From: Apiotrichum sp. Y4204
Taxonomy: Eukaryota; Basidiomycota; Tremellomycetes; Trichosporonales; Trichosporonaceae
Length of the DNA stretch: 64,000 nt
Direction of reading: 5' to 3'
Assembly: GCA_025531455.1 (NCBI GenBank)
Contig: JAMYHL010000040.1
Location: 186,001 to 250,000, forward strand
Shown here: in pieces, positions 45,947 through 58,092 of the stretch
Numbering within the stretch: the first letter of the stretch is position 1
Layout of the letters: every line of letters starts with the position of its first letter
Position numbers and translations under genes: made by a program
Notes under the pieces: model-generated
What the model saw: only the letters and a program-made list of their open reading frames with translations
Told to the model about the DNA's origin: nothing
Database searches by the model: none

Positions 45947-46373
45947 GGCACAGATCGGACAGATCACAGATCTGGGTCTTTGCCAGTAGGCCGAGAGCGA
46001 GGGCCGAGAGCGAGCTTCTGAGAGGTGTGAATAAATCAATCGCCAGCGAGTCGATAACGGCATGCGACGAGGATGTTGCCATGTTCCCACCTGCTTCCAT
46101 TCATGCCTTTTTCACCAGAGTGTGCCGGCTCAAGGTCCGGCAGTGTGCGGGCCTGACAAGTGGACAAGTGCCACTGCTGCTTGCCTGCTGCGTCCTATGC
46201 TTCTCCCTTGTGCTGCTCGTCGTCCCTCCAGCTCCCAGCTCCCAGGCCCCAGTGTCCGATGGGCCGCTGAGCCGATGCTTATTATTCCCCCCAAAGGTCG
46301 CAGCTGGCCGTCAATCGCGCTCGACTTTGCATCTTGCATCTTTCCTGCATGCCATGGTTTAAACTCAGGGCAG

Positions 46374-46459
46374 TGTCAGGCAGGGTGTATCCTCAGGGGA
46401 CAAAGACACTGTCAGGACAAGAGGGTACATTGTCAGGCTGTCCGAGGTGGCGTTGTCAG
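46374..46459 (+). promoter_or_regulatory. Cluster of four TGTCAG motifs
   Basis: TGTCAG starts at 46374, 46410, 46431 and 46454 on the same strand; the first three are TGTCAGG. TGTCA/TGACA is the core bound by TALE-type homeodomain proteins, so a regulator array is possible but unproven. Confidence 0.3.
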
Positions 46460-47020
46460 TCGGGTTCGAGGGATCAGGCATCCTCAGATTATCAGCAACA
46501 GCAGCGCGGACAAGGAGCAGAAACTCCACAGCGGGATGCCGCTGGGGGGAGTGGAGGGGCGAGTGTTCAAACATTCCCCAGCGGCTGCTGCCCTCGGTAC
46601 GCGCATGTGATGCCCGTGCCTCGGTCTCACGACCAAGGCCATCATAGTCTTGTAGCTTCGTGGATGGTTTGCGCATGCGGCGACGCAGACACAACATGCA
46701 CAACACTGACATTGCATTTCGGCGTCCAAGAGTCATTTCTGATTCCCACCTGATGGCCACCGGGATGATTGCACCGTGCAGTCAGCGATCCGGCGCCCAA
46801 GCCAAGTGGCAGAGTGGCGTCAACCACAGCCTGTTGCATGGACATGTCGTGTCTCAATTCTTCAACGCAAACCCACGCAGATCTCAAGACCGCTGGAACC
46901 CTTGTCTTTGGAGGGCGTGAGCAATCTCACTTGAGACGTCTGGCGGCCGGCCCCCGAAACGAGGCGAGCCGATGTCAAGGCGACAAACCGAGCACATGCA
47001 ACACAGGAGTTGAGACCTGT

Positions 47021-47045
47021 TGCGGCATGCGACATGCGGCATGCG
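47021..47045 (+). repeat. Short direct repeat TGCGGCATGCG x2
   Basis: Copies at 47021-47031 and 47035-47045, 14-bp period, in non-coding DNA. Confidence 0.8.
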
Positions 47046-49317
47046 CAGCGCGCCGCTAACCACAAGCCCGGATAATGATCCTGAACAGAGCCTAGCACAG
47101 TTTGACCCAATGTTCACAACCGATCGCAAGCCCGATCATACACTCCCCTCCCCTCTCACACTGACCTCGGATCTCTGACCTGCCCCGTACTGTAGCACCG
47201 GTCCTGCAACTCGTGTTGCAAGCCGGATCCTGAGGTCGTGATCCTGAGATGACGCCAGCTCCTTGGATGAATTGGATGTATGATATCCCACATGTACCCT
47301 TACACCCTGTTTTGTCCTCGTGTTTCCAGTTCGCGATGCCGGCAGGGCGCGCCACGGGCCGCAAACCGCAGGCGAGCTCTGCGGCAGTGGGTTGCGATTT
47401 GCAGAAGATCATCCTGCCTGCGGCTGTGGATGAACGCGTCGTCCACTCGTCGTTCATGATTCCAACACGGTGGCGTGTGGCAATGGCAGTGGCGTGTGGA
47501 ACGGTTTGTCGTACTCCATTGTCCGGTATCCATGTAGCCGACACTGGGTTGGTTCTGGCTGGACACTCCGAGATCGCTCCACAAGGTCTAAATTACTCGG
47601 ACGTCGACGCTTCCCGGAGACTTCGGATGCGCTTTGACTCGACCCTTCAATGTTGCTGCAACTCCGTGCACCGTGGCGGTGGCGACATTCTGTCGAATCC
47701 AGAAGCCGTGACGAGGTGTGCCAAGCTTCCACCGTCGTGCACTGCTCATGTCCGTGCTGCGCAGTGCGCGGTGCGCGGCGCCGGGAAGCCGCTTTGCCGC
47801 TACGCCGCGGCCAAGGTCCGTCGAGCGTGTGGTGTCGACGCCACCGAAGAACGCCACCGAAAGACCCTTGCATCCGTTAGGAAACGAAGGGGGCATCATG
47901 TCTACTACAGATTGACTATAGGGCCGATTGACTGCATGCATCGGCCATTGGCCATGGGAGACCCGTGGTCAAATGGACGACACTTGTCCTGCTTGCTTCC
48001 GGTCTTTTGGGGCTGTTTTCCATATTGACGATACATACCTCCCTCAAACCTATCCTGATTTCTACATTCTAGGACCTCGGACACTTCGAAGCATGAGTCA
48101 TCCCGTACACATCGGGAGCTACCGCCTTCCCTGCGGTCAAGGAAATAAGACAAGTGACAATCCAACAAAGAGACTAAGTAGCCCGAGAACGTCAGAACTG
48201 CCCGTGTTGGCCGTAGATGAAACCCGTTCTTCAGGATTCGCAACATGCCAGACGGCCAATAGTCGGCGTTTTAAATCCTCGCCGCCTCACGAACAGCAAT
48301 CGCCGACGGAGACGTCTTCGCGCCGTCTGCGGCCGGTGTCTCCATTGCTCGGCCGCGGTCACAGCTTTGCCTGCTGACGCACAGGTCGAGGGGCACGGAC
48401 TCAGCATGGGGATGACATGCCGCGAGGCCCTGCTGTCCAGAGCGCGAGTAGTGCCCTCGTCGGAAACATCCATCAGTGCTGAAGACAATACCAGCTCATA
48501 AAGTCAAAAGCCTGCGTGACAGAATTCTTCAGCACAGGCAGGAGTAACGGCGGGCGCCTTTGCCCATCAATTCCACCCATCATCCAGAGCTGCCACGATC
48601 TCCTGAGTCCACCATCCCCAGTGGCTTGAGAACAAAAAGCATATTCCTCAAAGGTACAACCATGCCCGGAATTGGTGCGCGTCGGATGTGTCAACTCATG
48701 AGCCACAGAAGCTTCGACGACGAATGGCCTCATCTGCCGAGAACTTTCAACGGCAGTGGCCGAATCTTGGCAGTGGGTATCATCGATACTGCCGAGTTTT
48801 AATAATGGCCGAAGAATGACGGGACTCGACTCATGCAAGCCTGTTTGCTAAGGCTTGGTCTGGTCGACGCAGTTTGCAGTTCAGCGCACATAGCTGGCAG
48901 GGATTTTTAGAACCCAAGATAAGTTTTTCCTTAGTTTTGAAAGGTCTACTAGTTCAACTCCGCCACTGACAGGTTGTCTCTGACATGACACAGCACACCC
49001 ATTAACTCTCTGGGTAGATAATAACCACGGGCAGCAGGAACAGCCACGGAATCCAGCAAACAAGCAAGTCAGGCTACCGAGTGATGCACGGTCCGAGACC
49101 TTGTGTGAATCCACGCCTTCAGTCCCATCTCGGCCATCTCGCTGTTCCGGCAGCCGGATCAGACTGGACGTGGGGTTTCCATCCGGAAGGAATCCGGACC
49201 GACGCGACTCGGATCGCGGCGTTGAATTGTCGCAGAGGGCGGCGTTCTTTCTGGGCCCAGCTCCTGCAGGCAGCGGCGAGGAACTCTCAGGAACAATGCT
49301 TGCGTGTGCCGCTGCCA

Positions 49318-49352
49318 CGGCCGCCGCCGCCGCCGCCACCGCCACCACCGCC
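49318..49352 (+). repeat. CCG/CCA trinucleotide microsatellite
   Basis: GCCGCCGCC units followed by ACC/GCC units in non-coding sequence; produces Ala- or Pro-runs in chance frames on both strands. Confidence 0.75.
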
Positions 49353-50742
49353 CTCCGAAGCTGAATTGCCAGACCGCGAGACACGGCGCCGTCGTGAAAT
49401 GGATCGCGGATCCGGAGGTGCATTAATTGGTATGCTGCCCACGCGGCTGTCGTGCCGGGCATCCTTGATTCCTCAGACCGGAGGTAACAACCACGGGCCG
49501 TCACGAAGCGGCGGGGAACTAGAAGAAGTATGTTTGATTGGAGTCAGAGTGGATCTCAAAGGAATGGTTCATGGGATACCGAAATAGACGTCGCGACGGG
49601 CGACGGGCCGTTCGCTGCTCGCTACACGCTTGTCATCACTCCGAGGGTCATGATGGAGCGGTTTCCTCTGATCCGATACTTGAAGGAAGATTTACAGAAC
49701 GCCTCACAGCGTTTGATCCATGAATGGTCGACGTCACGTATCAACCCTCAGACTCTCATGAATTATCGAAATGTTGCATGCCACCTTTCATCAGTTAATG
49801 GTCCACGCGTCGCATTAGCAAGTGTGACCGACCGCCGACGTGGCCCATGACGGGTGACGGACATCATCAGCTCGTCACATATCGGATTATCCAAATAGGT
49901 TCTGTTGATGCAAGATGGCAGGTGCACCCCGGTTACTCGCCATGGACAGCAGCCGCTATCAGCCATGGGTCCGGTTACTCAAAAGAGAGCATGTTTCTTA
50001 TCAGTAGTCGTGTTGTACGTCGTGGTCCTGTATTGATATCCACCCAGACGTTCGTTGTACCCACTTGGCCTCTACCCACGCGGATCATTGCCAAGAAAGC
50101 CAAGGCTCGAAATGCCCGTAACAGCGTCGCATCATCCTTCTCTGACATTCGCTGAGGCCAGTGCAGGGAATGTGACGCGTAGGTCAGCGACAGCGAGTCT
50201 TAAACTAGGAACGACGAGCACAGCAACAAGTAAACAGCCGCGAGAATAAGCTTGCTGCGGCCTGGGTTTCTTACCCTATCGCCAAGGAGGGCCCACGAGA
50301 ATGGCGCTAATCTAATCGTCAGGATTCAGCGAAGAATTCAGAGGAAGAGAAGGAGTGACATGAGCAGTGTGTGGTGCAAAGGACGAGAACATGGTGGTGA
50401 AGTGATGGAGTGTGTTGAACTGGAGACTGAGAGCGAACCGTTCGTGATACGGCTGTTGATTATCCAGCGCAAACCCACCTTCGCCGCCAGGACGCGCTTG
50501 AACGCCCCTCAAGCGCGCGCCACCCGAAAGCGACTGACAATGACAATTCTAGTAAAAGCTTGGCGGAATCTCAAATGATGCAGATGGCAATTACATCATC
50601 AATAATCTCGTCTCGTACCTGTCGAATTCCTAATCGATCTCGACCCCCCTCACTGCACCTGATGCTTACTGATTTGCCCATTCCTTCATAGGTCGGCAGA
50701 TAACAGACCCGCTGCTTTTTATCGCATGTATCGCAGTTTCAT

Positions 50743-50788
50743 GGCCACGTGCGACTTTGCTAATTGGCCATCGGCCATCATATGGCCA
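50743..50788 (+). promoter_or_regulatory. GGCCA cluster with CACGTG, upstream of the kinase gene
   Basis: Four GGCCA elements lie in 46 bp (50743, 50766, 50773 and 50784). The first overlaps CACGTG (50746-50751), and two TGGCCA palindromes are included. Confidence 0.3.
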
Positions 50789-50969
50789 CTATTTGCCATC
50801 GAGCATCAAGTTGTAATGGGCATTTGAATCGAAAACGCAAAGCGCAGCCTGTGGGGGGGGATGGCACGGGGGAAGAGCAAAAACCAGTCACAGGAGAGAG
50901 CCTCCGAAGACGCGCCGCGCAGGGTGTGTGGATTGTAGAGGTGCTCACTGCACTGACGACGACATCATT

Positions 50970-51004
50970 AAGCATCAGCATCATCATCACCACCACCACC
51001 ACCA
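50970..51004 (+). repeat. CAT/CAC microsatellite in the probable kinase 5' leader
   Basis: CATCATCATCACCACCACCACCAC-type repeat about 470 bp before the kinase start codon. Confidence 0.75.
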
Positions 51005-51469
51005 CTCGACCCGCGCCCCACAATCACAACGACAACCAACATCATCTTCACCTCAGTACCACCACCACCATCTCCGCGTATATCATCGCCCGAAACACAT
51101 TCACACTGCTCATTGGGAAACACAACCACCTCCCAGTGTGTCACAACGAGATCCGCTTGAGGCGACACACAGACATACCTCCACCTGATCGAGCGTCCAT
51201 CGCTCGCCACACGTTTGCCCTCACTCGCCCTTCTCGCCCTCGCTCCCTCCATCACCCGCTCGGTGTCGTTGCGCGTGTCCTTCCTCCTTCGCTTTGCGCC
51301 ACGATTTCTCGCACTTCCATTATCTCCAAACTCGCCATCGTTGACAGCGTCTCTTGCTCGGCCCACACACAGTCAACTCCACTACCACGCAACTTTGCTC
51401 AACGATAGACTTCATCTCGCCCACCACGGACGCCGACTGGCGCGTGGGCACCGCACCACCTGAAGCGTC

Positions 51470-54400
51470 ATGGCATCCGCTGCCGCGCTGTCCGTCCGGC
51501 AGAACCATTCGTACTCCTCCAACCTCGCCAATACAAAGCAGGCGCAGGTAGGTGCTCGAGAGGAGACTCCAGGAGGACGATCAGACACTCACGCCCATTT
51601 TAGCTGGCAAATGCATATCAGCAACTCGCAAATGAACTTGCCAGTGATCAGATAAAGGTTGTTGGCACCTACACACTCGGAAAAGTCATTGGGGAAGGTG
51701 AGTCTGGAATGACCAACGTGTCCGGCCGGTGTGCGAGGCCGACAGTGCGTCACTTGTCTGAGCTGGCCAAGGAATGCCACACTCGCCTGCACTGCAGAAT
51801 ACTCATGCTACAGGGACGTTTGGTTCGGTCCACATTGCATCGCATCGACTGACCGGAACGCGGTGTGCGATCAAAAAGATCCCAAAGAGCGCGACACCGC
51901 AATTGACGAGAGAGATCCACCATCATCGAAAACTACACCATCCGCACATTGTTCACCTGCATGAGATTATTGCAACAGAGTCACACATTTGGCTTGTGTC
52001 TGAACTATGTTCTGGCGGTGAGCTTTTCGACTATCTTGTGGAACGTGGACGTATCTTGGAAGGCGAGGCGCGGCGATTGTTTGGCGAGCTCTGCACAGCT
52101 GTCGGGTATCTCCACAAGCAGGGGACCGTCCACCGAGACCTCAAGCTCGAGAATGTTCTGCTTGATGGGGAGCTCAAGGTCAAGCTGGGTGACCTGGGGT
52201 TCGCCCGGGAATATTCGAAAGGGAGAATGTGCGTATCATCCTGTCAAACTCCACTGACGATTCTCAGGATGGAAACATTCTGCGGTACCACCGGTGAGCT
52301 TGATGACAATTGTTCGGCTCGTCCACAGCACTGACCTATCCAAGGGTATGCTTCTCCAGAAATGCTCGCGTGCAAAAAGTACCTAGGCGTCGAAACAGAT
52401 ATCTGGTCCTTGGGCATCATTCTCTACACACTACTGTGTGGAGGTCTTCCGTTCGACCATGATGATGAGCGCGTCATGAAGGACTTGATCCTGAAGGGAG
52501 TGTACGAAGAACCCGACTGGCTGACCGAAGGTAAGGTATATCGTACCATTAACTGCTGACAGTGTGCAGAAGCGCGCTCTCTCATTCGCGGCATGTTGAA
52601 ACGGGATCCTGAAGAGCGACTGACCATGGACGGGATTCTCAATCATCCGTGGTTCAAGATGGTCCTGTACGACAATATTCACGATGCCACGAGTACGGAC
52701 AATCCGCGCGCGGTGCCCTCGGTGCCTCAGTCGCCGCTGCCTGGTGCCAGCACTGAGTCGATGCCCAACAAGCTCCTCCCGTCTTCCGCATCCGCAACTT
52801 CATTCCCCTTCTCTCCCCGCAGCGCTCGTCCGTCAATGTCGCTCGAGACACGTCCCCGTGATCCAGAGTCCGAGCCCTCAGAGACATCCTTCGAGTTTAC
52901 AGATTCCATGATAAAATCGACTTCTGGAGACACTTCACCCACAACGGCTGAAAACGACGATGAGCCGGACCCCAAAGCCCGGGATCACAGTGGAGAGTAC
53001 AGTCATACGGAGCTTGCACTCGAACTTGCCCATCACAATACGAGCCAATCAACCATCAAGAACATGGGCTCTGTCGGTTCGGCTGAAGGGGCAGCCGCTT
53101 TGCGGGCGCGGCTCGCGAAGCGTGCCAGCCTCGAGGCTCAGTTGGAGGATGACGAGGGTACTTCAAGCCAAGGAACGACGAGTCGAGCCGACAAGAGGTT
53201 AAGCTCCTCAAGTCTGACTGTCATCGACGAACATTCCGTTCCGCTGCCTGTCGCCGACCACTCCCGCACACCTGTCCGCACCAAGCGACGCTCTCTTTCG
53301 TCTCAAATTCCGCTCGAGAGGCGGCTATCACACCAAAGCACTTCCAGTCAATGGCAAACATTCTTCCCCGAGGACTATCACGGTCTGATGAACGCTGAGC
53401 GTCCTCCGTTATTCTCCACCCCATCTGAGAAAACCCTTCTCAATCGGTTGTCCGACTTGGGCTTCGACACGGGTCAGCTCGTGCATTCCGTTATGCACGA
53501 CGCCTGCGACACGAGCGCTGCCATGTGGTGGATTCTTCGTTTAAAGCAGATGGAGCGCGGCGAGACCGATGACGCCGTCCAGGCTCGCCAGGCCTCAGCA
53601 GCACGGAGGAGGGAGCGTGCTCAGCGAAGAGCAAGAGAGAAGCTGGAGAAACGCAGTGGATCAGCTACACCAGACGTGAATGTGCATATCCCAAAGGATG
53701 AACCGACAATCGAGTCCTCTGAGACCGCATCACGACCAAAGACGCCGGACGGGGCGTCTGTCACCTCAACCAGCACGCTTCATGTGCCAGGTACGCAACG
53801 GGAGGCATTGGCCACCGGACGATCGCCGCCGCTCTCTCCTCGCAATGAGCGACGCCCACTCTCTGGTACGAACGCCGATTTCTCGCCATCGAAGGACAAG
53901 GATTCGATCGGCCGCAGCAAAGGTCGCTCCCCATCGATGAACATGTTGCAACGCGCAACTTCTGTGTTGGCTCTCGGCGTCAAGACTCAACACAGAGACC
54001 ACAGCAAAGAGGACCGTCTAACACCTGAGCCCCAGGAGCCTACCCAGAAACGTGGCGATTCGCCGACAAAGCACTCTAAGCTCACTTTGCCAAAGATGTT
54101 GAAGCACGAGGGTGACTCGTCTCTCGCGGCCGTGATTCCTCATTCCCGCTCAGCCGAGCCATCACCATCAAGAGAACCCCTCGCGACCACACCTCCGCAA
54201 GGTGATGGCATGGAAAAGGGGCCCAAAAAGGACAGCTTTTGGACAACGTTTCGCCACTTGTTTAATGAGGATAGGCGACGGAACAAGAAACAGAACATGG
54301 CTCCGCTTGCCAAAACAACGGCAGTGATCCCTACTCGCGCGACCGGGATGCGCGGAACCGGAATGAGTCGCACTAGCCAGCCAAGCTCATCGCGAAGGAC

Positions 54401-55412
54401 GTCATTTGACGGACGGCCAATGTACTCGCACCGGAGCAGCAGTGTCAACTCTCGTCGCAGTTCGATTGCATCCAATCACGTCGCCGAGTTCACCATCAAC
54501 TTCCATGACGTCGGACTGAATAGCAATCTTCATCGTCGCATAAGCAGTCGCAGCCAAGATGGAACCCAAACACCGACGAGCGACAGGGACAAGGATTCCC
54601 GTCCTGGAAGTTCAAACTCATTCCGTCATCCCATCAGCCGCCGCTCCTCCGTCCGCTCCCAGGCTATGTCCGACTGTTCTGGCAGATTGCGAAACGGCCC
54701 ACCGGCATCGCCCTTACATGATTACCATCGCCGCTCCGCTTCCGGATCTGCATCAACTCGGGTCCGCCACATCAAAGTGATTCATGAAGCCAAGGCGTTA
54801 CGTCCGTCATCTGTTGCCTCATCAATAAGGTCCAACGCGTCATCACGAGCATCCTCCTTTGACCTGGCGAGGGATAGTGACTATGATACCGGGAGAGAGG
54901 ACAACCTGTGGAGTCGTAGCTCGTCACAATTAAGTGAACGTGGCAGCTCACAGCCGGCGCTTCGTGGACATTCCCGATCCCGCTCATCGCCCCTCGCCCG
55001 TGGGCTTAAACCTGCTTTGCGAGATGTCTTCCAAAAGAAGACTGATGACGAATGGGAGAGCGAGGACGACGATGGACTTTTCGCTGGCGGTCTGGGGCAA
55101 GCGAAGAGCCAGCAATACAGCTCAAGCAGCAATGCGCGCGCTGCAGCGCATCCCGGCGCTTCTCCTGTTGCCTCAAGATTCAACTCGACAACCGTCACGC
55201 ACGCCAGGTTCCCCCGCGGCGGCGATGACAAGGGTTCGTCCGGTGGGTCGTCTGGTGCAGCAAACGTCGGGCTCGGGATTGCTACCGGCAAGAAGACGGA
55301 GTCGCAGTCGAGTTCTAGTGGCTCTGGTAGGGACAGGGGCCGCCGTGGTGGCTTGCCTCCGGCACGTAACCAAGCTCCTGTCATTGAGGAAGAGGAGGAG
55401 GAAGAAGAATGA
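51470..55412 (+). CDS. CAMK-type serine/threonine protein kinase with long Ser-rich tail
   Basis: Six exons. After MASAAALSVRQNHSYSSNLANTKQAQ comes a kinase domain: GTYTLGKVIGEGTFGSVHIA (glycine loop, split by an intron), CAIKKIPKS, REIHHHRKLHHPHIVHLHEI, VHRDLKLENVLL, GDLGFARE, ETFCGTTGYASPEML, DIWSLGIILYTLLCGGLPFD and NHPWFKMVL. The magnesium-binding motif reads DLG rather than DFG. A UBA-like segment follows (SEKTLLNRLSDLGFDTGQLVHSVMHDACDTSAAMWWILRLKQ). The rest is about 600 residues of Ser/Arg/Pro-rich disordered sequence ending in a Glu run. Architecture resembles fungal Kin4/YPL150W-type kinases; the exact orthologue and role (mitotic exit or nutrient control in relatives) are inference. 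The upstream gap is 5.8 kb. Confidence 0.9.
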
Positions 55413-56102
55413 GGACAATGGCGATCTTCCATGTTACTGGCCATTCCGACTGGACTTTCCGTTCCCCATTTCGTCTCAATTGTCCTTTTACAATAACCGT
55501 TCTCTGGCGTCGTCATTTCTTAGCTGCGCTGATTTTGTGTCTATAGAATACATTCATTCGGAGGTAGGAGTGTGGAGGGTTGGACGTCGAACCGGAGGAA
55601 ACAAGTCCCCGTACGGAGCGCTCGCGGAGCGAATTTGCATGCCATATACACAAGTACAAACACACATGGTTCCCGGAGATCTCATATAGCTAGCATGTTG
55701 TCTGATGCATTTTGCAGGCTGGTGCTGTGCGCAGCGTGAACAGGAACCATGGACAGAAACAGAGATGCGCCAATGAAATGGTTGGTTACACTACAAGATG
55801 ATAATTATAAGAGGAATGCAAATGGGAAAGGAAAGAGAATGCTAATGGCCCGGTAATGTCTGTGATGTGATTCTATTGCGAATTTCTAACAAGGGTTGTC
55901 GCCTGCAAGAGTGTGATGATGTTGAGTGAAGGAAATGGAGACTAATGCACAAGTGTCTGTACGATGCGAGAAATGTGGGAAATGCTGTCGGTGGAAATGC
56001 GGTTTTGTGGAAATCGCATGAAGCGAGCGATCCAGATGGATGAACGAATGCGAAGTGGGAGAACTGTATGTTGATGCTCGGTGACTGTATAACTAGCGGC
56101 GA
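55413..56102. other. Convergent intergenic region kinase/ankyrin-like gene
   Basis: About 0.7 kb of lower-GC sequence holding both 3' ends. No gene found. Confidence 0.4.
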
Positions 56103-57604
56103 CTAGCTGTAGCGACGTCGTTTCCTGTCGCTGCCCAAGGCCATGATGTCGCCCAGCGATGGCATGGCACCTTTCTCGTGCACAAAGTACTCAACGATCT
56201 CGGGTGTACCGTGTGTAAGGGCGTGCTGAACGTGGGCGGGCAGTATTGTAACCCTGTCGGTCACCCTCCGTCGTTTTCCAGCTGGCGACGCCGCGTCCTT
56301 ATCAAACGGCTCGACAAGGAGCTTGACCATGCGCAGATCCTTCTTCTCGATGGCGGCAGTGAGGGCAAACGCTTCTTTGCGGTTGGGGTCGGCGCCACGA
56401 CGAAGCAGGAACTCGACAAGATCATAGTTCTGGTTGATGACGCTGCGTGCGAGCGGGTAGTGTCCCTGGATCTTGAGGTTGAAGTCCCAGTTCTTGAAGA
56501 GCCAGCGGATGAGTGGGTGGATGACTTCGGCCCCCGGAGCCGGTTTCGGACGGAAGATCCGACGAGGCAGCTGTGTCACCTCCAGAGCAGGGGCGGTGGT
56601 GCGCGGCCGACTTGGAGTTGATGGTGTAGTCGGGGAGCCGTCAGAAGTCGTTGGCGAACGCGAAAAGCGAACAAACCCGCGCTTCTGGTCCCACAAACGG
56701 ATGATCTCCTCCGCGACAGGGAGCGTCACAATAGGTCGCTTGAGCGCAATCGTCAGAACTGAACGATAGCTGCTGTCACGGTATTGGTGCAACATGTACC
56801 GTGCGATGTATGTTGGGGACGCGTGCGTGAGCGAATTGTGCAAATACCGCGATACATGGGGGAAACCGGGGTTGTCGGACAACATGTGGATGTACTGGAT
56901 GAGCTGCAGATGTCAGTAAGTTATATCCACAGCAACGTAGGTGGGCAAAGGGTCTCAAGCCAAGCGGAGCTCAGGAGAGGACACAAAGGTGGGGTTGGGG
57001 ACAAGTGTTGTATGTCCGTGCACCAGGGTGCACTTCGTGTTGTTGATCACCCTTGGACAGTAGTGTTTGAGTCTCCAAAACACCAGACCAATGTCACCAG
57101 CAAAGTTTACAGGCACAATGTAACCCCCCGATGTTTATTGTCCCACGCAGAACCAAACGTGAGACTTACCTCGATGGGTAGATCGCCCAGTCCAACAATG
57201 TGCCTTCCCTGCTCGGTGGTTTCAGCTGCCAGAGGCACCTCCTTTGCACATTGTAGGGCCTCATCAGTGTCCACAGCGGCGTCGCCCGCCGCTTCGACCT
57301 CAACTGGCGGAGTCCACGCTGCCGCTGCTGCTATCCGTGCCATGACGCTTTCGACCGATACTTTGCGCTTGTGTTCCCGAGCAGGCGAGTTGAGAAGCGA
57401 CAGACCACGCGCACGACCTCTCCGCGGTGTCGAAAATGGTGGGGAGAGTACACCTTCCGGCCGCAAGTTGCTCGCGACGCGCTTCGTAGTCGGTGTGTGG
57501 AACGGGCTGCCCAACCCCGAGTCATATCCCGAGTTCATTGACAGGCCACTAGGGTGACCTAGGCCAAGATCGACCTCGACTCCCAAACCGCCAGCGGAGG
57601 GCAT
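56103..57604 (-). CDS. Ankyrin-repeat-like protein with F-box-like segment
   Basis: Two exons (57170-57604, 56103-56903; 266-nt intron) give 411 residues. The N-terminal ~120 residues are low-complexity with Ser/Pro/Arg (LGSPFHTPTTKRVASN; STPRRGRARGLSLLNSPAREHKRK). The exon junction reads LGDLPIE|LIQYIHMLSDNPGFPHVSRYLHNSL, which resembles an F-box. Ankyrin-type helices follow: HPLIRWLFKNWDF, HYPLARSVINQNYDLVEFLLRRGADPN and ALTAAIEKKDLRMVKLLVEPFD, then HVQHALTHGTPEIVEYFVHEKGA. It ends in a basic DRKRRRYS. No orthologue name is recognised. The start is the first ATG of the frame (57604). Confidence 0.75.
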
Positions 57605-58092
57605 TGGTCGAGGGAAGCGGGCGCTGAGGGCGCGAAAGGGAGGAAGGGGTGTCAATCAGTGCAGGGGCAACACCGAATTGCCGACCATGTGCGGGGTATG
57701 CGAAAGGCTCGCTGTTGAGGCAAGTCTTTTGACGTCCTCGGAGCGGTCGACGGTGGCGTGGGCGCTGACCGAGGCTGGCAGAAAGGGTGTTTGGAGGGAA
57801 GAGGACAGGAAAAAGGATGGAGATGTTTTGCTCCTTTGTCGTGTGCATGTGCTCCTCCTTCCTTCGCGCGTGTGTGTGGGCTAATGGACGCCGGACGGAT
57901 GGAGGGATATATCCTGTGCATATTTTGATGGGATGGATAATGTCACGTGACTCGATCCAACACATGGCCACAACGCCACCCGAACCAGACATTTCCGCAA
58001 CCTGTGGCCTGGTACACAACCATGAACCGCAACAACACCCACTCGTGCCCCATATCCCTCAACATCCAGCTCACGCACGTCTCACTCTCTTA
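57605..58092. promoter_or_regulatory. Divergent promoter of ankyrin-like and WBP4-like genes with GTCACGTGAC
   Basis: A perfect 10-bp palindrome GTCACGTGAC at 57942-57951 lies between the two starts. It is the type of site bound by bHLH factors such as Cbf1. No gene seen. Confidence 0.5.

Larger units (their letters stand above)
45649..51469. other. 5.8-kb stretch without recognisable gene between divergent genes
   Basis: All frames were read on both strands. Open frames up to about 260 codons occur (for example 47249-48028 +, 48881-49504 -), but they are Cys/Arg/His-rich, match no family and look like chance ORFs in GC-rich DNA. It holds a G13 run, short direct repeats, a TGTCAG cluster, a CACGTG and microsatellites, listed separately. 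The right end must include the kinase 5' leader. It could be a long regulatory region, a lncRNA locus or decayed genes. Confidence 0.5.

Noticed and set aside
47249..48028. Open frame of 259 codons on the + strand in the gene-free island
   Set aside because: Cys/Arg/His-rich composition, no recognisable domain, no splice-consistent neighbours; long chance ORFs are common in GC-rich DNA.
48881..49504. Open frame of 207 codons on the minus strand
   Set aside because: Its alanine run comes from the CCG/CCA microsatellite and nothing else in it resembles a protein family.
54934..55689. Open frame of 251 codons overlapping the kinase 3' end
   Set aside because: Shadow frame of the Ser/Arg-rich kinase tail; no independent protein features.
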